64,000 nt of DNA from Roseiarcus sp963774195 (GCA_963774195.1 CAVZDY010000003.1:496001-560000); one strand, 5' to 3'. Numbered from the stretch's first letter, positions 53,836-63,950 are shown. Numbers and translations are program-made. Notes: a model not told the origin generated them from the sequence alone.

Positions 53836-54057
53836 CGGGCCTCCGTAAATCCAGCGTCATCGGGTATTCGCTCGACGGCTCGTCGGAAGGACGGGCGCCG
53901 CGCCCGCAGTATGACCGTGAACCTGGCAACGCGCTAGCCGGCGCGCCTGGCGCGTAAGGGTCCTGGGAGACGCAGCGTGGAAACGACGGGATGGCGTTGA
54001 ACGATCTGCGCGAGGGCGCTTGCATCGGCGTTCGGGTTGCGGCAAAAGGGGCGCGCT

Positions 54058-54133
54058 AGGAGTGTAGCTCAACTGGTAGAGCACCGGTCTCCAAAACCGG
54101 GGGTTGGGGGTTCGAGTCCCTCCACTCCTGCCA
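54058..54133 (+). tRNA. tRNA-Trp (anticodon CCA)
   Basis: A 76-base cloverleaf starting AGGAGTGTAGCTCAACTGG, acceptor stem AGGAGTG/CACTCCT, encoded CCA, anticodon arm CCGGT-CTCCAAA-ACCGG giving CCA, and T arm GGTTCGAGTCC. It is normally followed by secE-nusG; here it is followed by a LysR fragment instead. The 220 bp upstream (53836-54057) hold no gene. Confidence 0.95.
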
Positions 54134-54198
54134 TTTTTCCCAAAGAAATTGATGGCAGCTAGCGGCTGGGACGGCGGCGCGCGTGAAGTCCTTGGACG

Positions 54199-54370
54199 CG
54201 GCTTCAAGTCGATGGCCTTGATCCGCCCGGCGTCAGTAGCCCGAAGCTGTCGTCCCGAACGGTCAAGCAACTGCGGGCCGAGCGCGTCCTCCAACTGGCG
54301 GATCTGGTGCGGAAGGGTCGACTGGGATACGTGCCGCTCGGCCGCCGCGCGGCTGAAGCGTGAGTATTGC
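54199..54370 (-). pseudogene. LysR-type regulator N-terminal remnant
   Basis: The minus strand reads SRFSRAAAERHVSQSTLPHQ then IRQLEDALGPQLLDRSGRQL, the winged-helix start of a LysR regulator. Its very N-terminus and the whole effector domain are missing; homology stops about 65 bp from tRNA-Trp. It stands divergent to the SDR gene at 54495, which it may once have controlled. Confidence 0.6.
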
Positions 54371-54494
54371 CTGTGAGGGCAGGGGCTCCTGGCGTTCAAA
54401 TATCAACCGCGCGCGAGTAGTCTGTAACGGGCGCCTGACACCCATCGGCAGCATAAGTCGACGCAGCGCCCGAGTTACTTTTTGGGGGGAACAG

Positions 54495-55337
54495 ATGACG
54501 AGCTCTCAATCGCGACCGGTTGCACTGGTTACAGGGGCGTCCTCGGGCATCGGGGCGGCCTTTGCCGAGCGTCTCGCCCGCGACGGATACGACTTGATCT
54601 TGGTGGCGCGGCGGCGGGATCGGCTGGAAGCGCTGGCCAAGCGATTGCGGGGCGAAACCGGCGCCGAGGCCGAACCACTCGTGGCCGACCTCGCCAACGC
54701 CGGCGCATTGTCGCAAGTCGAAGATCGGCTCGCCGGCGATGAGCGGCTTACCCTGCTTATCAACAACGCTGGCTTCGGCGGATACCGCCCATTCGTTGAG
54801 CTCGATCCCAAGATCGCCGACGAGTTGATCGCCGTTCACATCAGCGCGGTGACGCGACTGACGCGCGCGGCGCTTCCTGGCATGGTCCACCGCGGGAAGG
54901 GCGACGTGATCAATGTCGCGTCTGTCCTCGCGCTAAGTGGCGCGCTGCCGCCGAATCCGCTGCCCTACCGCGCGGTCTACGCCGGCGCGAAGGCGTTCAT
55001 GCTGGCCTTTACCGAGGCCCTATCCGGCGAGCTCGATCAGAGCGGGGTCCGCGTCCAGGCGTGTCTGCCCGGGCTGGTCGATACCGGCTATCACGCGTTG
55101 GTGGGTAGGGACACGAGCAAGATGCCGCCGATGATGCAAGCCGCCGACGTGGTCACGGCGTCGCTTGCGGCCCTGGCTCGCGGCGAGGTCGTTTGCGTCC
55201 CAGGTCTCGATGACGCTTCGCTTCTCGAACGCCTCGCGGACATCCGGCGGACGGCGCTGATGAACGTCCGGCCGGCGCTCGCAGAACGCTATCGATCCTC
55301 CGTCGAGACGACCAAGTCATCGGTGAGCGATCGCTAG
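54495..55337 (+). CDS. SDR family NAD(P)-dependent oxidoreductase
   Basis: A 280-residue classical SDR of the DltE/YdfG-like type. Seen: TGASSGIGAAFAERLARDGY, LINNAGFGGYRPF, the Ser in NVASVLALSG and YAGAKAFMLAFTEALSGEL with Tyr and Lys. All tetrad residues are present. ATG 54495 follows GGGGGGAAC; the frame extends to 54360 without a start signal. Substrate unknown. The LysR remnant upstream suggests it was once regulated by a dedicated LysR protein. Confidence 0.86.
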   Translation: MTSSQSRPVALVTGASSGIGAAFAERLARDGYDLILVARRRDRLEALAKRLRGETGAEAEPLVADLANAGALSQVEDRLAGDERLTLLINNAGFGGYRPFVELDPKIADELIAVHISAVTRLTRAALPGMVHRGKGDVINVASVLALSGALPPNPLPYRAVYAGAKAFMLAFTEALSGELDQSGVRVQACLPGLVDTGYHALVGRDTSKMPPMMQAADVVTASLAALARGEVVCVPGLDDASLLERLADIRRTALMNVRPALAERYRSSVETTKSSVSDR

Positions 55338-55363
55338 TCCCGCATAGAGAGCGCTCATCGGCG

Positions 55364-56503
55364 TTACGCCGTGAACGTGAAGGTGCTGCCCGTGCCGCAG
55401 AGCACCAGTTTCTCCGGCATCTCCTGCTTGGCCAGATCGACAAAGTTCTGTCCGCTGCAATGCATCGGCATCACATGTTCGAGGTCGAACGTCTTGAGTT
55501 CGGCCATCACCGCGCGGAGGTAGTCGTCCGGCGCCGGCGCCAGATGGAAGCCGCCGACCAGCGCGTAGATCTTGTCGATCCCAGTGATCTCTTGCACCCG
55601 GCGCAAGGTATTGATGATGCCGGCGTGGCCGCACGAGGTGATCACCACCAACCCCCGATCGCCTAGCCGGAAGCAAGTCGCATGCTCATGCCAGTGCTGA
55701 TCGGGCACGGGCTTTCCGGCGAGTTCGTCAGCGGTGAAGTGATGGTTCATGTAGGCGTTGGCGTCGCAGCCCAGACCATCCTTGACGCCGAACGCCACCC
55801 ATGTGTTTGGCAGCACATGCTCGATGCTCGTGCGCGGCACCGCGCCAGACGTAAAGGCGTGATCCTCGATGATGATCGGCGCCTCCGACAGCACCGGCTG
55901 AACGTCGAGCGCCTTCAGCCGGCGACGATCCAAAGTGGGGCCGAAATCCACAAAGCTCCCGTCAGCCTTGGGAGAGAACCGATGACAAAAATTGTCCTCC
56001 CCGCCGGTGAAAAGACGCAAGTCTTGGCGCATGCGCGCGCGGTTCGCCTCTAAGAATCCCATCGAGCCGCCGACGTGATCGTAATGACCATGGCTGATGA
56101 TCAACGCGTCGACCTTGCTGATATCGATTTTCAGGAGTTCGAGGTTGTTGGCGTAGATGTCGGGCGTGAAGCCGAAGTCGAGCAAATACTGGCGCGTCTC
56201 CTTGCCCCGGCGCGACTCGAGGTGCAAAGCGAGCCCCCATTCGCTCTCCAAGGTCTTCCCAAGCGGCGCCTCGGGAAACCCTGTTCGCTGCACCGCTAAC
56301 CCAGGAAATTTCGCATCGCGAAGGAAGATGTCGTGCGAGTTGTCCGTGATTTCCTGAACGGTAAGTTGGTCGATGACCGGCGCATCGATCCGAACGGGAG
56401 CGGCTTTGGCCGATCGATCAAGCGGAATGCTGCATGTCAGCAACGAACCGCCCAGCATGGCTGAACCCTGCAGTAAACCGCGGCGGTCTAGCGAGAGCGG
56501 CAT
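55364..56503 (-). CDS. MBL-fold metallo-hydrolase with Tat signal
   Basis: A 379-residue protein. The N-terminus LDRRGLLQGSAMLGGSLLT is a twin-arginine signal, so it is probably exported folded with its metals. The metal motif SHGHYDHVGG (His138, His140, Asp142, His143) is intact, followed by SCGHAGIIN and a late MPMHCSGQ His. The layout resembles the 7,8-dihydropterin-6-methyl-4-(beta-D-ribofuranosyl)-aminobenzene-5'-phosphate synthase-like branch (COG1237). It lies between the SDR and nitrile hydratase genes. Substrate unknown. Confidence 0.85.
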   Translation of the reverse strand: MPLSLDRRGLLQGSAMLGGSLLTCSIPLDRSAKAAPVRIDAPVIDQLTVQEITDNSHDIFLRDAKFPGLAVQRTGFPEAPLGKTLESEWGLALHLESRRGKETRQYLLDFGFTPDIYANNLELLKIDISKVDALIISHGHYDHVGGSMGFLEANRARMRQDLRLFTGGEDNFCHRFSPKADGSFVDFGPTLDRRRLKALDVQPVLSEAPIIIEDHAFTSGAVPRTSIEHVLPNTWVAFGVKDGLGCDANAYMNHHFTADELAGKPVPDQHWHEHATCFRLGDRGLVVITSCGHAGIINTLRRVQEITGIDKIYALVGGFHLAPAPDDYLRAVMAELKTFDLEHVMPMHCSGQNFVDLAKQEMPEKLVLCGTGSTFTFTA

Positions 56504-56609
56504 GAGCAGTCTCCCTCATACTGGTTACGTCACGGGCAATGCGACTTGCGGCCACGCTGTCCGCCGCGACAAGGGCCGACAGCGAGCTTCGCCCCAATTA
56601 GGCCCGCGC

Positions 56610-57020
56610 CTATAGCGCGGGCCGGTCCTCCAGGGGCTCAAAGTCCTGCGGCCTCAACTCAATCGGCTTGCCATGCGGCGTACGGTCGGCCGCCGCATCC
56701 CATGCGTCGCGGTAGCGCTCGAGCATGCCGTTGGTGGCGACGCCCTTCGCAACAACGATTTGCTCGAGGGCCGCAAGCCAATGGCGATAGTAGGTTTCGC
56801 CGTTATCGGGATCGCCGGCGGCCTGCGCGCGCTGAATTGCATCGGCCAGGACGGCGGTCCATTCCGGCCAGTTGAAGACGCCGCGTTCGTGTAGCGCCAT
56901 GGTCATTGCAAACGCCTGGGCTTCCCAAGGTTCACGAAAAACCGGGCCGCTCGCGTCGCGTGCAATGCCTGGTGCGAGTTCGGTCGCCCGGCGTGCGACA
57001 TCTGCGTCGATTGCCGTCAT
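56610..57020 (-). CDS. Nitrile hydratase accessory protein
   Basis: A 136-residue protein: PVFREPWEAQAFAMTMALHE, GVFNWPEWTAVLADAI and ETYYRHWLAALEQIVV. This matches the small activator/metallochaperone-like proteins of nitrile hydratase operons, which resemble the N-terminal part of the beta subunit and help insert cobalt into alpha. The start overlaps the beta-subunit stop (ATGA). It is the third gene of the operon. No dedicated cobalt permease gene follows in the window. Confidence 0.85.
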   Translation of the reverse strand: MTAIDADVARRATELAPGIARDASGPVFREPWEAQAFAMTMALHERGVFNWPEWTAVLADAIQRAQAAGDPDNGETYYRHWLAALEQIVVAKGVATNGMLERYRDAWDAAADRTPHGKPIELRPQDFEPLEDRPAL

Positions 57021-57676
57021 GCGGACTCCAAGTACGGCTCGAAAGCGTCGATTGAAACCTTCAGCGTCGCGTCACTATCGGCTCCCCACAACTCGCGGCC
57101 TTCAAAGACCACGGTGTAGAGCCATTGCGGGTCGTCTCCATTTCCGAGCGCCGAACTGTCGGGATAAACCTGACAGCCAAGCACACGTTCGACCACGCCC
57201 GACCGTCCACGTGCGTAGCGGGGAAGGCGCGTATGCGTTGCCGGATGCATGTTCTGGGTCCGCACACGATCGCCTGGGTTGAACCGCGCTGGCGATGCTG
57301 AAGGCCGTTCGTAGCAGCCGCGTTTGGTGGCCGCGGCCGCGTTTGACGCCCGCAGCAGCTCGCGTGGCAGCGGCTTGGCCGGGAGGATCGCGCGGCCGGC
57401 CGCCAACTCCTCGCCCGTCGCAAAGCCACGGCTCAGCAGCAAACTCTCGAGGCTCAATCCCCAGCTCTTGTAATAGGAGGCGGTCAGGTAGACGTCCGGG
57501 GATTGACGCTCCCGAGTCGCGCGAAACATGTCGAGGTTCCATGCGCCGGCCGCGCCCATCGCCCGCATCATCGCGACGACGCGTCCTTCCCACGGCGCGT
57601 GGAACACCGGCTCATCCGTCTCCGGCTCGATTTTGCCGAAGCCATCCATGCCGCCCATGTCGTGGATCCCGTTCAT
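57017..57676 (-). CDS. nthB: Nitrile hydratase subunit beta
   Basis: A 219-residue protein starting MNGIHDMGGMDGFGKIEPET, the invariant NHase beta start. Also seen: YYKSWGLSLESLLLSRGFAT and the C-terminal SH3-like part RYARGRSGVVERVLGCQVYP with ELWGADSDATLKVSIDAFEP. The long open frame to 57979 includes no better start; ATG 57676 overlaps the alpha stop. It forms the heterodimer with alpha that hydrates nitriles to amides in the cytoplasm. Confidence 0.92.
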   Translation of the reverse strand: MNGIHDMGGMDGFGKIEPETDEPVFHAPWEGRVVAMMRAMGAAGAWNLDMFRATRERQSPDVYLTASYYKSWGLSLESLLLSRGFATGEELAAGRAILPAKPLPRELLRASNAAAATKRGCYERPSASPARFNPGDRVRTQNMHPATHTRLPRYARGRSGVVERVLGCQVYPDSSALGNGDDPQWLYTVVFEGRELWGADSDATLKVSIDAFEPYLESA

Positions 57677-58299
57677 GGGCCGGCATCCTCCGCCTGCTTC
57701 GCCAACCCGGTTCCGATCATTGAATCTCGGGTCACCAGCTTGGCTAGCCGTTCTTCGTCCCAGCCATCCGTGCCAAATGGCCGCATCGGCACCACAAGGA
57801 AACGCGTCTCCGCGGTCGAATCCCATACTCGTACGTCCGTATCCGTCGGAAGCGTCACGCCAAAATCGGCGAGGACGCCGCGCGGGTCCCGAACCGCGCG
57901 GGACCGATAGGGCGCGGATTTGTACCAGACCGGTGGGAGACCAAGCAGATCCGCAGGGTAGCAGGAGCAGAGCGTGCACACGACCATGTTGTGAAGCGTC
58001 GGCGTGTTTTCGACTGCGACGAGGTGATCACCGACGCGGCCCGCATGGCCCAGCGTAGCCACCGCTTTCGTGGCGTCGTCGAGAAGCGCACGCTTGAAAG
58101 TCGGATCTATCCAGGCCCTGGCTATGATCTTGGCCCCGTTGCGAGGTCCGATCTTGGTCTCGTAGGTTTCGACGATTTCGTCGAGCGCAGCGGGATCGAC
58201 ATATCCTTTCTCGATCAGAATTGTCTCGAGCGCGCGTACGCGCAAGTTCATTTCCGACAGCTCCGAGCCGTGACTATGGTGTTCGCCGTCTGGAGGCAT
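57673..58299 (-). CDS. nthA: Nitrile hydratase subunit alpha, cobalt type
   Basis: A 207-residue protein. The metal-binding motif is VVCTLCSCYP with ligands Cys108, Cys111, Ser112 and Cys113; Thr in CTLCSC marks the cobalt-type enzyme, whereas iron enzymes have Ser there. Also seen: YETKIGPRNGAKIIARAWID and RAVRDPRGVLADFGVTLPTD. Start ATG 58299 has TTGGAG upstream and gives the normal length; the frame is open to 58344. The order alpha-beta-accessory is the usual one in Rhizobiales. Confidence 0.92.
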   Translation of the reverse strand: MPPDGEHHSHGSELSEMNLRVRALETILIEKGYVDPAALDEIVETYETKIGPRNGAKIIARAWIDPTFKRALLDDATKAVATLGHAGRVGDHLVAVENTPTLHNMVVCTLCSCYPADLLGLPPVWYKSAPYRSRAVRDPRGVLADFGVTLPTDTDVRVWDSTAETRFLVVPMRPFGTDGWDEERLAKLVTRDSMIGTGLAKQAEDAGP

Positions 58300-59189
58300 G
58301 CTCCAACCCCCCGCAGAAATTGTACCGCAAATCTCGCGGGACAAAGACTGCTTCGATTGGCGGCCTTTGGCAAGCTCGAGGCGATGTTGCTCGAAGCGGT
58401 CTTGCTGATTGCAGCGCTCTAAGGGCGCTATCGCCTATTGCGCCGGTTCCGGCGGCAGATCGGCTCACGCCGACGTGTCAGCCAGATGAGGGATTGTCAT
58501 CAAGGCCCGTGCGATGTCGATTGCGATGCGCGAGCAGCCCCGCCGCGGATTCTGCGAAACACGAAGCTTCTTCGCGGCGTAACTCGTCGAGGCACTGCAA
58601 ATCGATCTCGATCCATCGGTACTTCAGTATCCGGACTAAACTCGAGGCAACCCGTTTCGTCCGCGAAGTGGTCGCATTTTGGTCTGTGATTATAAAGCTG
58701 GGCATTGCCGTCTCCATCGTAGACGACAAGGAAACAATGCGCCGCAATTCGGGCGGATTGGTGACGCCACCGACGTGCGTCGCCGATGGCGGCGTGCGCT
58801 GGCGGTTATCGGAGGGACTTTTCGTTTAGCGGCGGTGACATTTTGGTTTAGGTCGCCGAACTCATAATTCGCATCGTGCAGCGAGTGTGGCGAGGGCAGG
58901 GTCGTTCGCGTCAAGCGTTTCGAAGAGCGCCGCGAGGGGCTAGAAGTGTTTCTCTTTGTTGAAGAAACGTTCGACGAGATTTGGGGAGCGATAGCGGCAG
59001 GGCCGAATAAAGGAACGTCGACGCGGCCTGATCAGGACCAAGTTCGGACCATCGGTCCTTTGCCCCGCCATCTCGACATTGACGAAGACCTCTCTGTATC
59101 TTCCAGGCAAACGCCCGTGTCGACAACATCCGCCGGCGCCGATGACGCTGGCTTGGGCCAAGCCCACGAACGACAACTGAACTGCGAAC
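58300..59189. other. Intergenic region with an IS5-like remnant
   Basis: Between divergent nthA and the RND pump. On the minus strand near 58960-59060 overlapping frames read DRWSELGPDQAASTFLYSAL and YRSPNLVERFFNKEKHF, the latter close to the C-terminal NLVERFFNKIK block of IS5-group transposases, then a stop. The rest (58345-58870) has only short frames. The pump promoter must lie in the last 150 bp. Confidence 0.45.
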
Positions 59190-62100
59190 ATGAACGCAAT
59201 CGTCCTTGTCGCCCTTCGTCGCCCCTACACGTTCGTCGTCCTCGCCATCCTAATTCTCCTGTTCGGCGGATTCGCGGTCTTCAAGACGCCGACCGACATC
59301 TTTCCCGCAATCAGCATTCCGATCGTCGCTGCAATCTGGACCTATACCGGACTGGCTCCGTCCGACATGTCAGGGCGTGTCGTCTACTATCACGAGCGTA
59401 CGCTGACATCGACGGTCAGCAACATCGAGCACATCGAGAGCCAATCCTATTACGGAAGCGGCGTCGTCAAGATCTACTTCCAGCCGGGCACAAACATTGC
59501 CGCCGCACAGGCGCAGGTCACGGCATCCTCGCAGACTGTGCTCAAGCAACTGCCGGCAGGCATCACGCCGCCGGAGATCCTGGAATTCGACGCCTCTTCC
59601 GTCCCCGTTCTCAACCTTCAGATCGCGGCGGACAACATGACGCCGGCTGAGGTCAACGACCTGGCCGCCAATGTGATCCGGCCCGCGCTGATCACGGTTC
59701 CGGGCGTCGCCATCCCGAACTCCCTATGGAGGGACCCAGGAATACGTAGAAGTCGACATCGATCAATCAAAACTGCTGGCGCATGGCTTGAGCGCGGAGG
59801 ACATCAACAAGGCCCTGGCTTCGCAGAACATCGTCCTGCCGGCCGGCGACCAGAAGATCGGCCCATTCGATTATACCGTCGTCACCAACTCGACGCCAAT
59901 CGCGATCAATACCTTCAACCGGTTGCCGGTCAAACAGGTGGGCAACGCCGTCGTCTATCTTGGCGACGTCGCCTACGTCCACAGGAGCGGCCCGCCCCAG
60001 CAGAACGTCGTCCTCGTCAAGGGCCAGCAGGCCGTCCTTCTCACCATCCTGAAACTCGGCGGCGCCTCAACGCTCGACGTCGTCAACGGCGTCAAAGCCA
60101 AGCTTCCGACGCTGCTCAAAACCCTCCCCAAGGGCGTCACCATCACGCCGCTCAACGACGCCTCCGAATTCGTTAAGGCCTCGATCAAGGAGGTCGTGCA
60201 GGAGATGGTCACAGCAGCGATTCTGGCGGGTTTGGCGGTTCTGCTTTTCGTTGGCAGCTGGCGTTCCACGCTCATCGTCGCGCTCTCGATTCCCCTGTCG
60301 ATCCTGAGTTCCATCATCGTGCTGTCCTGGCTCGGGCAGACCATCAACGTCATGACGCTCGGCGGTTTGGCGCTGGCGGTCGGCATCCTGGTCGACGACG
60401 CCACCGTGATGATCGAAAACATCAATCGACACCTCGAGGAAGCGGGCGAGGGCGGAGCGCCGCCCGACCTCTCCGCAGCGATCATCGACGCGGCGAACCA
60501 GATCGTCGTGCCCACTTTCGTCTCAACGCTGTGTATCTGCATCGTCTGGCTGCCGCTGTTCCAACTCGGCGGCGTCGCCGGCTATCTGTTCGTGCCGCTG
60601 GCGGAGGCGATTATCTTCGCGATGATCGCTTCGTTCATTCTCTCCCGCACCCTGACGCCCACCCTCGCAAACTGGCTGTTGCGCGGTCAGGTGGCGGCGC
60701 AGCAGGACCCCGAGCGCGGCGATAGGCGGGCGAGCGTGTTCTCCCGCTTCCAGGCGGGCTTCGAAGCCAGGTTCGAGCGGTTCCGGAACTCGTATCGCGA
60801 CACGCTGGGGCGGTTGGCCAATCGCCGCAATGTCTTCGTCACGCTCTACCTCGCCGCCTCCTTGGCCTCGTTGTCGTTGCTCGTCTTCGCCGGACAAGAC
60901 TTCTTTCCAGGCATCAAGTCCGGCACGATGGCCCTGCACGTCCGTTTTCCCGCGGGCACGCGGATCGAGGATTCGTCTAAGTCAGCGGTGCTGGTGGGCC
61001 AGCAGATCCGCGCCCTGCTGCCTGGGCGCGTGACCGGCACGCTTGCCAATTGCGGCCTCCCCGTCAGCGGCATCAATCAGTCCTACAGCTCATCCGGCAC
61101 AGTCGGCACGCAAGACTGCGACATCACGATCTCGCTGGACAACCAGGCCTCGCCGGTCGCGAACTACAGGCAAATTCTGCGCGCCGGTCTTCCCGAACGG
61201 TTCCCCGGAACGGAGTTCAGCTTCCTGCCGGGCGACATCACGGCCCAGATCCTCAACTTCGGTTTGCCCTCGCCGATCGACGTCCAGGTCAGCGGGCGCG
61301 ACCTGCAAAGCAATTTCGAATACGCCACCAAGCTCGCGGCGAACATGCGCAAGATCGCTGGCGCCGCCGACGTGCGCATCCAGCAGATCATGGGGCAGCC
61401 CACGTTGATGGTCACCTCGAAGCGCACGTTCGCGCTCGGAACTGGGCTAACCGAATCCGACATCGCGGGAAGCGTCCTCTCGACGCTGTCGGGAAGCGGT
61501 CAGACCGCCACGACCTACTGGCTCGACCCGAAGAGCGGCATCTCCTACCTCGTGAACGTCCAACTGCCGCAAGACCAGATCACGAGCGTGAACGACCTCC
61601 AGCTCGTCCCGGTCGACAAGGGCAACGGCAACCCGACCAATGGGCCGATCCAGATCGTCGGCGGACTTTCGGCGATCAGCCAGACCGGCACGCCCGGCGT
61701 CGTGTCCCACTACGACATCACGCCTGTCATCGACATCTACGCCAACGTCGAGGGGCGGGACCTCGGGGCCGTGAGCCGGCAGGTTCAGGCGGCGATCCGC
61801 GACCTCGCCCCGCAACTGCCGCCGACCGCCGCGGTCACGCTGAAGGGCCAGGCGATCACAATGAGCTCCGCCTATGTCCAACTGCTCGTCGGGCTCGGCG
61901 TATCGATCGCTCTCATCTACCTCGTGATCGTCGTCAACTTCCAGTCCTGGCTCGACCCCTTCATCGTCATCTCGGCCTTGCCGGCAGCCTTGGCCGGCGC
62001 CACGTGGAGCTTGTTCTTGACCGGGACGACGCTTTCGGTGCCCGCTCTCACCGGAGCGATCCTCTGCATGGGGACGGCGACCGCGAACACCATTCTCGTG

Positions 62101-62373
62101 GTCGACTTCGCCCGCCAGCGCTTGGCCGTGCACGGCAACGCGGTCCAGGCGGCGCTGGAGGCTGGGTTCGGAAGAATCCGCCCCGTTCTCATGACGGCGT
62201 TGGCGATGGTTCTCGGCTTCCTGCCGATGTCGCTCAGCAATACGCAGAACGCGCCGCTCGGACGGGCCGTGATCGGTGGTCTGATCGTCGCCACAGTGAC
62301 GACCCTGGTGTTCGTACCCTGCGTCTTCTCAATCCTTCACCGATCGAGGCCCCAACCGGAGAGATCGGCATGA
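59190..62373 (+). pseudogene. RND (HAE1/AcrB-like) efflux permease, single frameshift
   Basis: An about 1060-residue inner-membrane proton-driven pump. The first frame (59190-59720) begins MNAIVLVALRRPYTFVVLAI and covers TM1 and the start of the porter domain. At 59721 one extra T shifts the frame: IPN should be followed by PYGGTQEYVEVDIDQSKLLA, which is found one frame over and runs to 62373. The rest is intact, including GGLALAVGILVDDATVMIEN with the proton-relay Asp pair, and VVNFQSWLDPFIVISALPAA. Either dead or a sequence error. It overlaps the adaptor gene by 4 bp. A C-terminal relative lies at 32570-33990. Confidence 0.85.
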
Positions 62374-63644
62374 GCGCAAGCGGTTCGACCCGGCCTCGCT
62401 TAATGGCGGCGACTGCGATAGTCGGCCTTGCTGTCGCGCTGGCGCTGGCCGGCTACGGCATCAAGTCGCGCAACGCGTCCGTCGCCCACTTGCAGCAAAT
62501 TGCCGACGACGCGGGCATCCTGCGCGTGCAACCGACTTCGCCGAAGCCGGGTCCCGCAGAGAACACCCTGAGACTGCCCGGCCAGGTGGAAGCCTGGAAC
62601 GAGGCGCAGATCTACGGGCAGGTCAGCGGCTATGTCTCGGCATGGCTGAAGGATTACGGCGCCCCGGTCCAAAAGGGCGAGGTTCTCGCCACGATCGACA
62701 CACCCGGCCTCGATGCTCAATACGAGGCCAGCAAGGCGCAACTGGCCGCCGCGCAAGCCCAGTTCAAAATCGCCGACGTGACGGCCAAGCGCTACGACGA
62801 GCTTACGCCGGGCATCGCGATCTCGCAGCAGACCATCGACAACATGAACGCTTCCGCCGAGTCGGCGAAGGCCCAGATGGAGGCCGCCCAGCAGAACGTC
62901 GACCAGTTCGAGGCGCAAATCGAGTTCAAGAAGCTTCGGTCGCCCTTTACCGGCATCGTGACGGCGCGACGCGTGAACGTCGGCGATTTCATCAACGCCA
63001 CCGGAGCCGATGCGACGCTCAGGAGCGAGGCCCAGCCGCCGTTCAGCGTCGGCGACGTCAGCAAGCTGCGCGTTTTCGTGTCGGTGCCGCAGGAGTACGG
63101 CGATGAACTCAAGCCGGGTCTCAAAGCGGAACTGCAAATGCCCGGCAATCCGGGCAAATGGATGCCGGCGCAGTTCTTGACCAACGCAGGCGCGGTCCAG
63201 CGAGCAACGCGCACGATCGTAACCGAGTTCGTCGTCGACAACCCGAAGCAGGAGGGCCTCCTGCCCGGAGCCTACGTCAACGTGAAGCTGATCATGCCAG
63301 GCAATCCGGATATCCTGGTCATTCCCTCGCAGGCGCTCCTGTTCCGCTCAGCCGGGTTGCAGGTCGCGGTGATCGAGGGTGGCAATCACGTGCGTCTGCA
63401 GAATGTCACGCTTGGCCGCAATCTCGGGCTGGAGGTCCAGATCGTCGCCGGGCTGAAGGCGACCGACACGATTGTCGCCAATCCCTCCGTGGCGCTGCTT
63501 GACGGCCAGCAGGTCAAGGTGGTGCAGGCCGTCAAAGGCTACGAACCCGGAGAGGAGCAGTCGGCGGCGGTTCCGCTAGTGCCGGTCGTCCCGGCGCCGA
63601 ACAGGGGGCCGACAGAAACAGACCCGCACGTTCCTGCGCAGTGA
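62370..63644 (+). CDS. RND efflux periplasmic adaptor (HlyD/AcrA type)
   Basis: A 424-residue membrane fusion protein. It has an N-terminal membrane anchor (AATAIVGLAVALALAGYG), lipoyl half-motifs GQVSGYVSAWLKDYGAPVQK and FKKLRSPFTGIVTARRVNVG, a coiled-coil hairpin between about 115 and 195, then beta-barrel and membrane-proximal domains. It has no lipoprotein Cys. It would link the RND permease to an outer-membrane channel, which is not encoded nearby. Its C-terminal tail after 395 is Pro/Glu-rich. ATG 62370 overlaps the permease stop (ATGA). Confidence 0.9.
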   Translation: MSASGSTRPRLMAATAIVGLAVALALAGYGIKSRNASVAHLQQIADDAGILRVQPTSPKPGPAENTLRLPGQVEAWNEAQIYGQVSGYVSAWLKDYGAPVQKGEVLATIDTPGLDAQYEASKAQLAAAQAQFKIADVTAKRYDELTPGIAISQQTIDNMNASAESAKAQMEAAQQNVDQFEAQIEFKKLRSPFTGIVTARRVNVGDFINATGADATLRSEAQPPFSVGDVSKLRVFVSVPQEYGDELKPGLKAELQMPGNPGKWMPAQFLTNAGAVQRATRTIVTEFVVDNPKQEGLLPGAYVNVKLIMPGNPDILVIPSQALLFRSAGLQVAVIEGGNHVRLQNVTLGRNLGLEVQIVAGLKATDTIVANPSVALLDGQQVKVVQAVKGYEPGEEQSAAVPLVPVVPAPNRGPTETDPHVPAQ

Positions 63645-63746
63645 GGGGTAGCACGGCGGGGGATATTTGTGGGCTTGCCGACGGGGACTTCGCGCTCGAC
63701 GGCGTTCAAGAAGCCGAAGAGAAGCTGGCCGCGGGCGCGCCTGTCC

Positions 63747-63950
63747 TCACCTCTCGGGCACGCACCTCCAGCTGCTTCCCCTTCGGCTAACTTTTCTGTC
63801 AAGCCGGAAACCGGGGTGGCAGGGGTAAGTCACCGCCAATTGAATCTCGGACAACGACGCTCTGTCCGAAAGTGGTGAGATCGGCATTGCTTGGGCAGGC
63901 AAGGTCGCCACAGCGACGAAGACAGTCGACACCGCCAGAAACGCTTTCAT
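63747..63950 (-). CDS. Small secreted protein of unknown function
   Basis: A 67-residue protein with a signal peptide (MKAFLAVSTVFVAVATLPAQ, cleaved near AQA-MP) and a short mature part with two Cys (YPCHPGFR, SWRCVPER), probably forming one disulfide. Similar tiny GxCxxGxRxG-like exported proteins are common in Rhizobiales; function unknown. ATG 63950 is preferred to ATG 63956 because AAGGAG is correctly spaced only for the former. The 100 bp between it and the adaptor gene hold nothing recognisable. Confidence 0.65.
   Translation of the reverse strand: MKAFLAVSTVFVAVATLPAQAMPISPLSDRASLSEIQLAVTYPCHPGFRLDRKVSRRGSSWRCVPER

Noticed and set aside
51349..53937. Plus-strand open frame of 862 codons
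   Set aside because: Antisense to the ATP-grasp/alpha-E gene; compositionally a shadow, no motif.
53857..54150. Minus-strand peptide with GGTRTPNPRFWRPVLYQLS
   Set aside because: This is the antisense translation of tRNA-Trp, a well-known annotation artefact.
58675..58876. Plus-strand IS5-like end reading LAAVTFWF
   Set aside because: Only a few residues resemble the IS5 C-terminus; too short to call separately from the minus-strand remnant.
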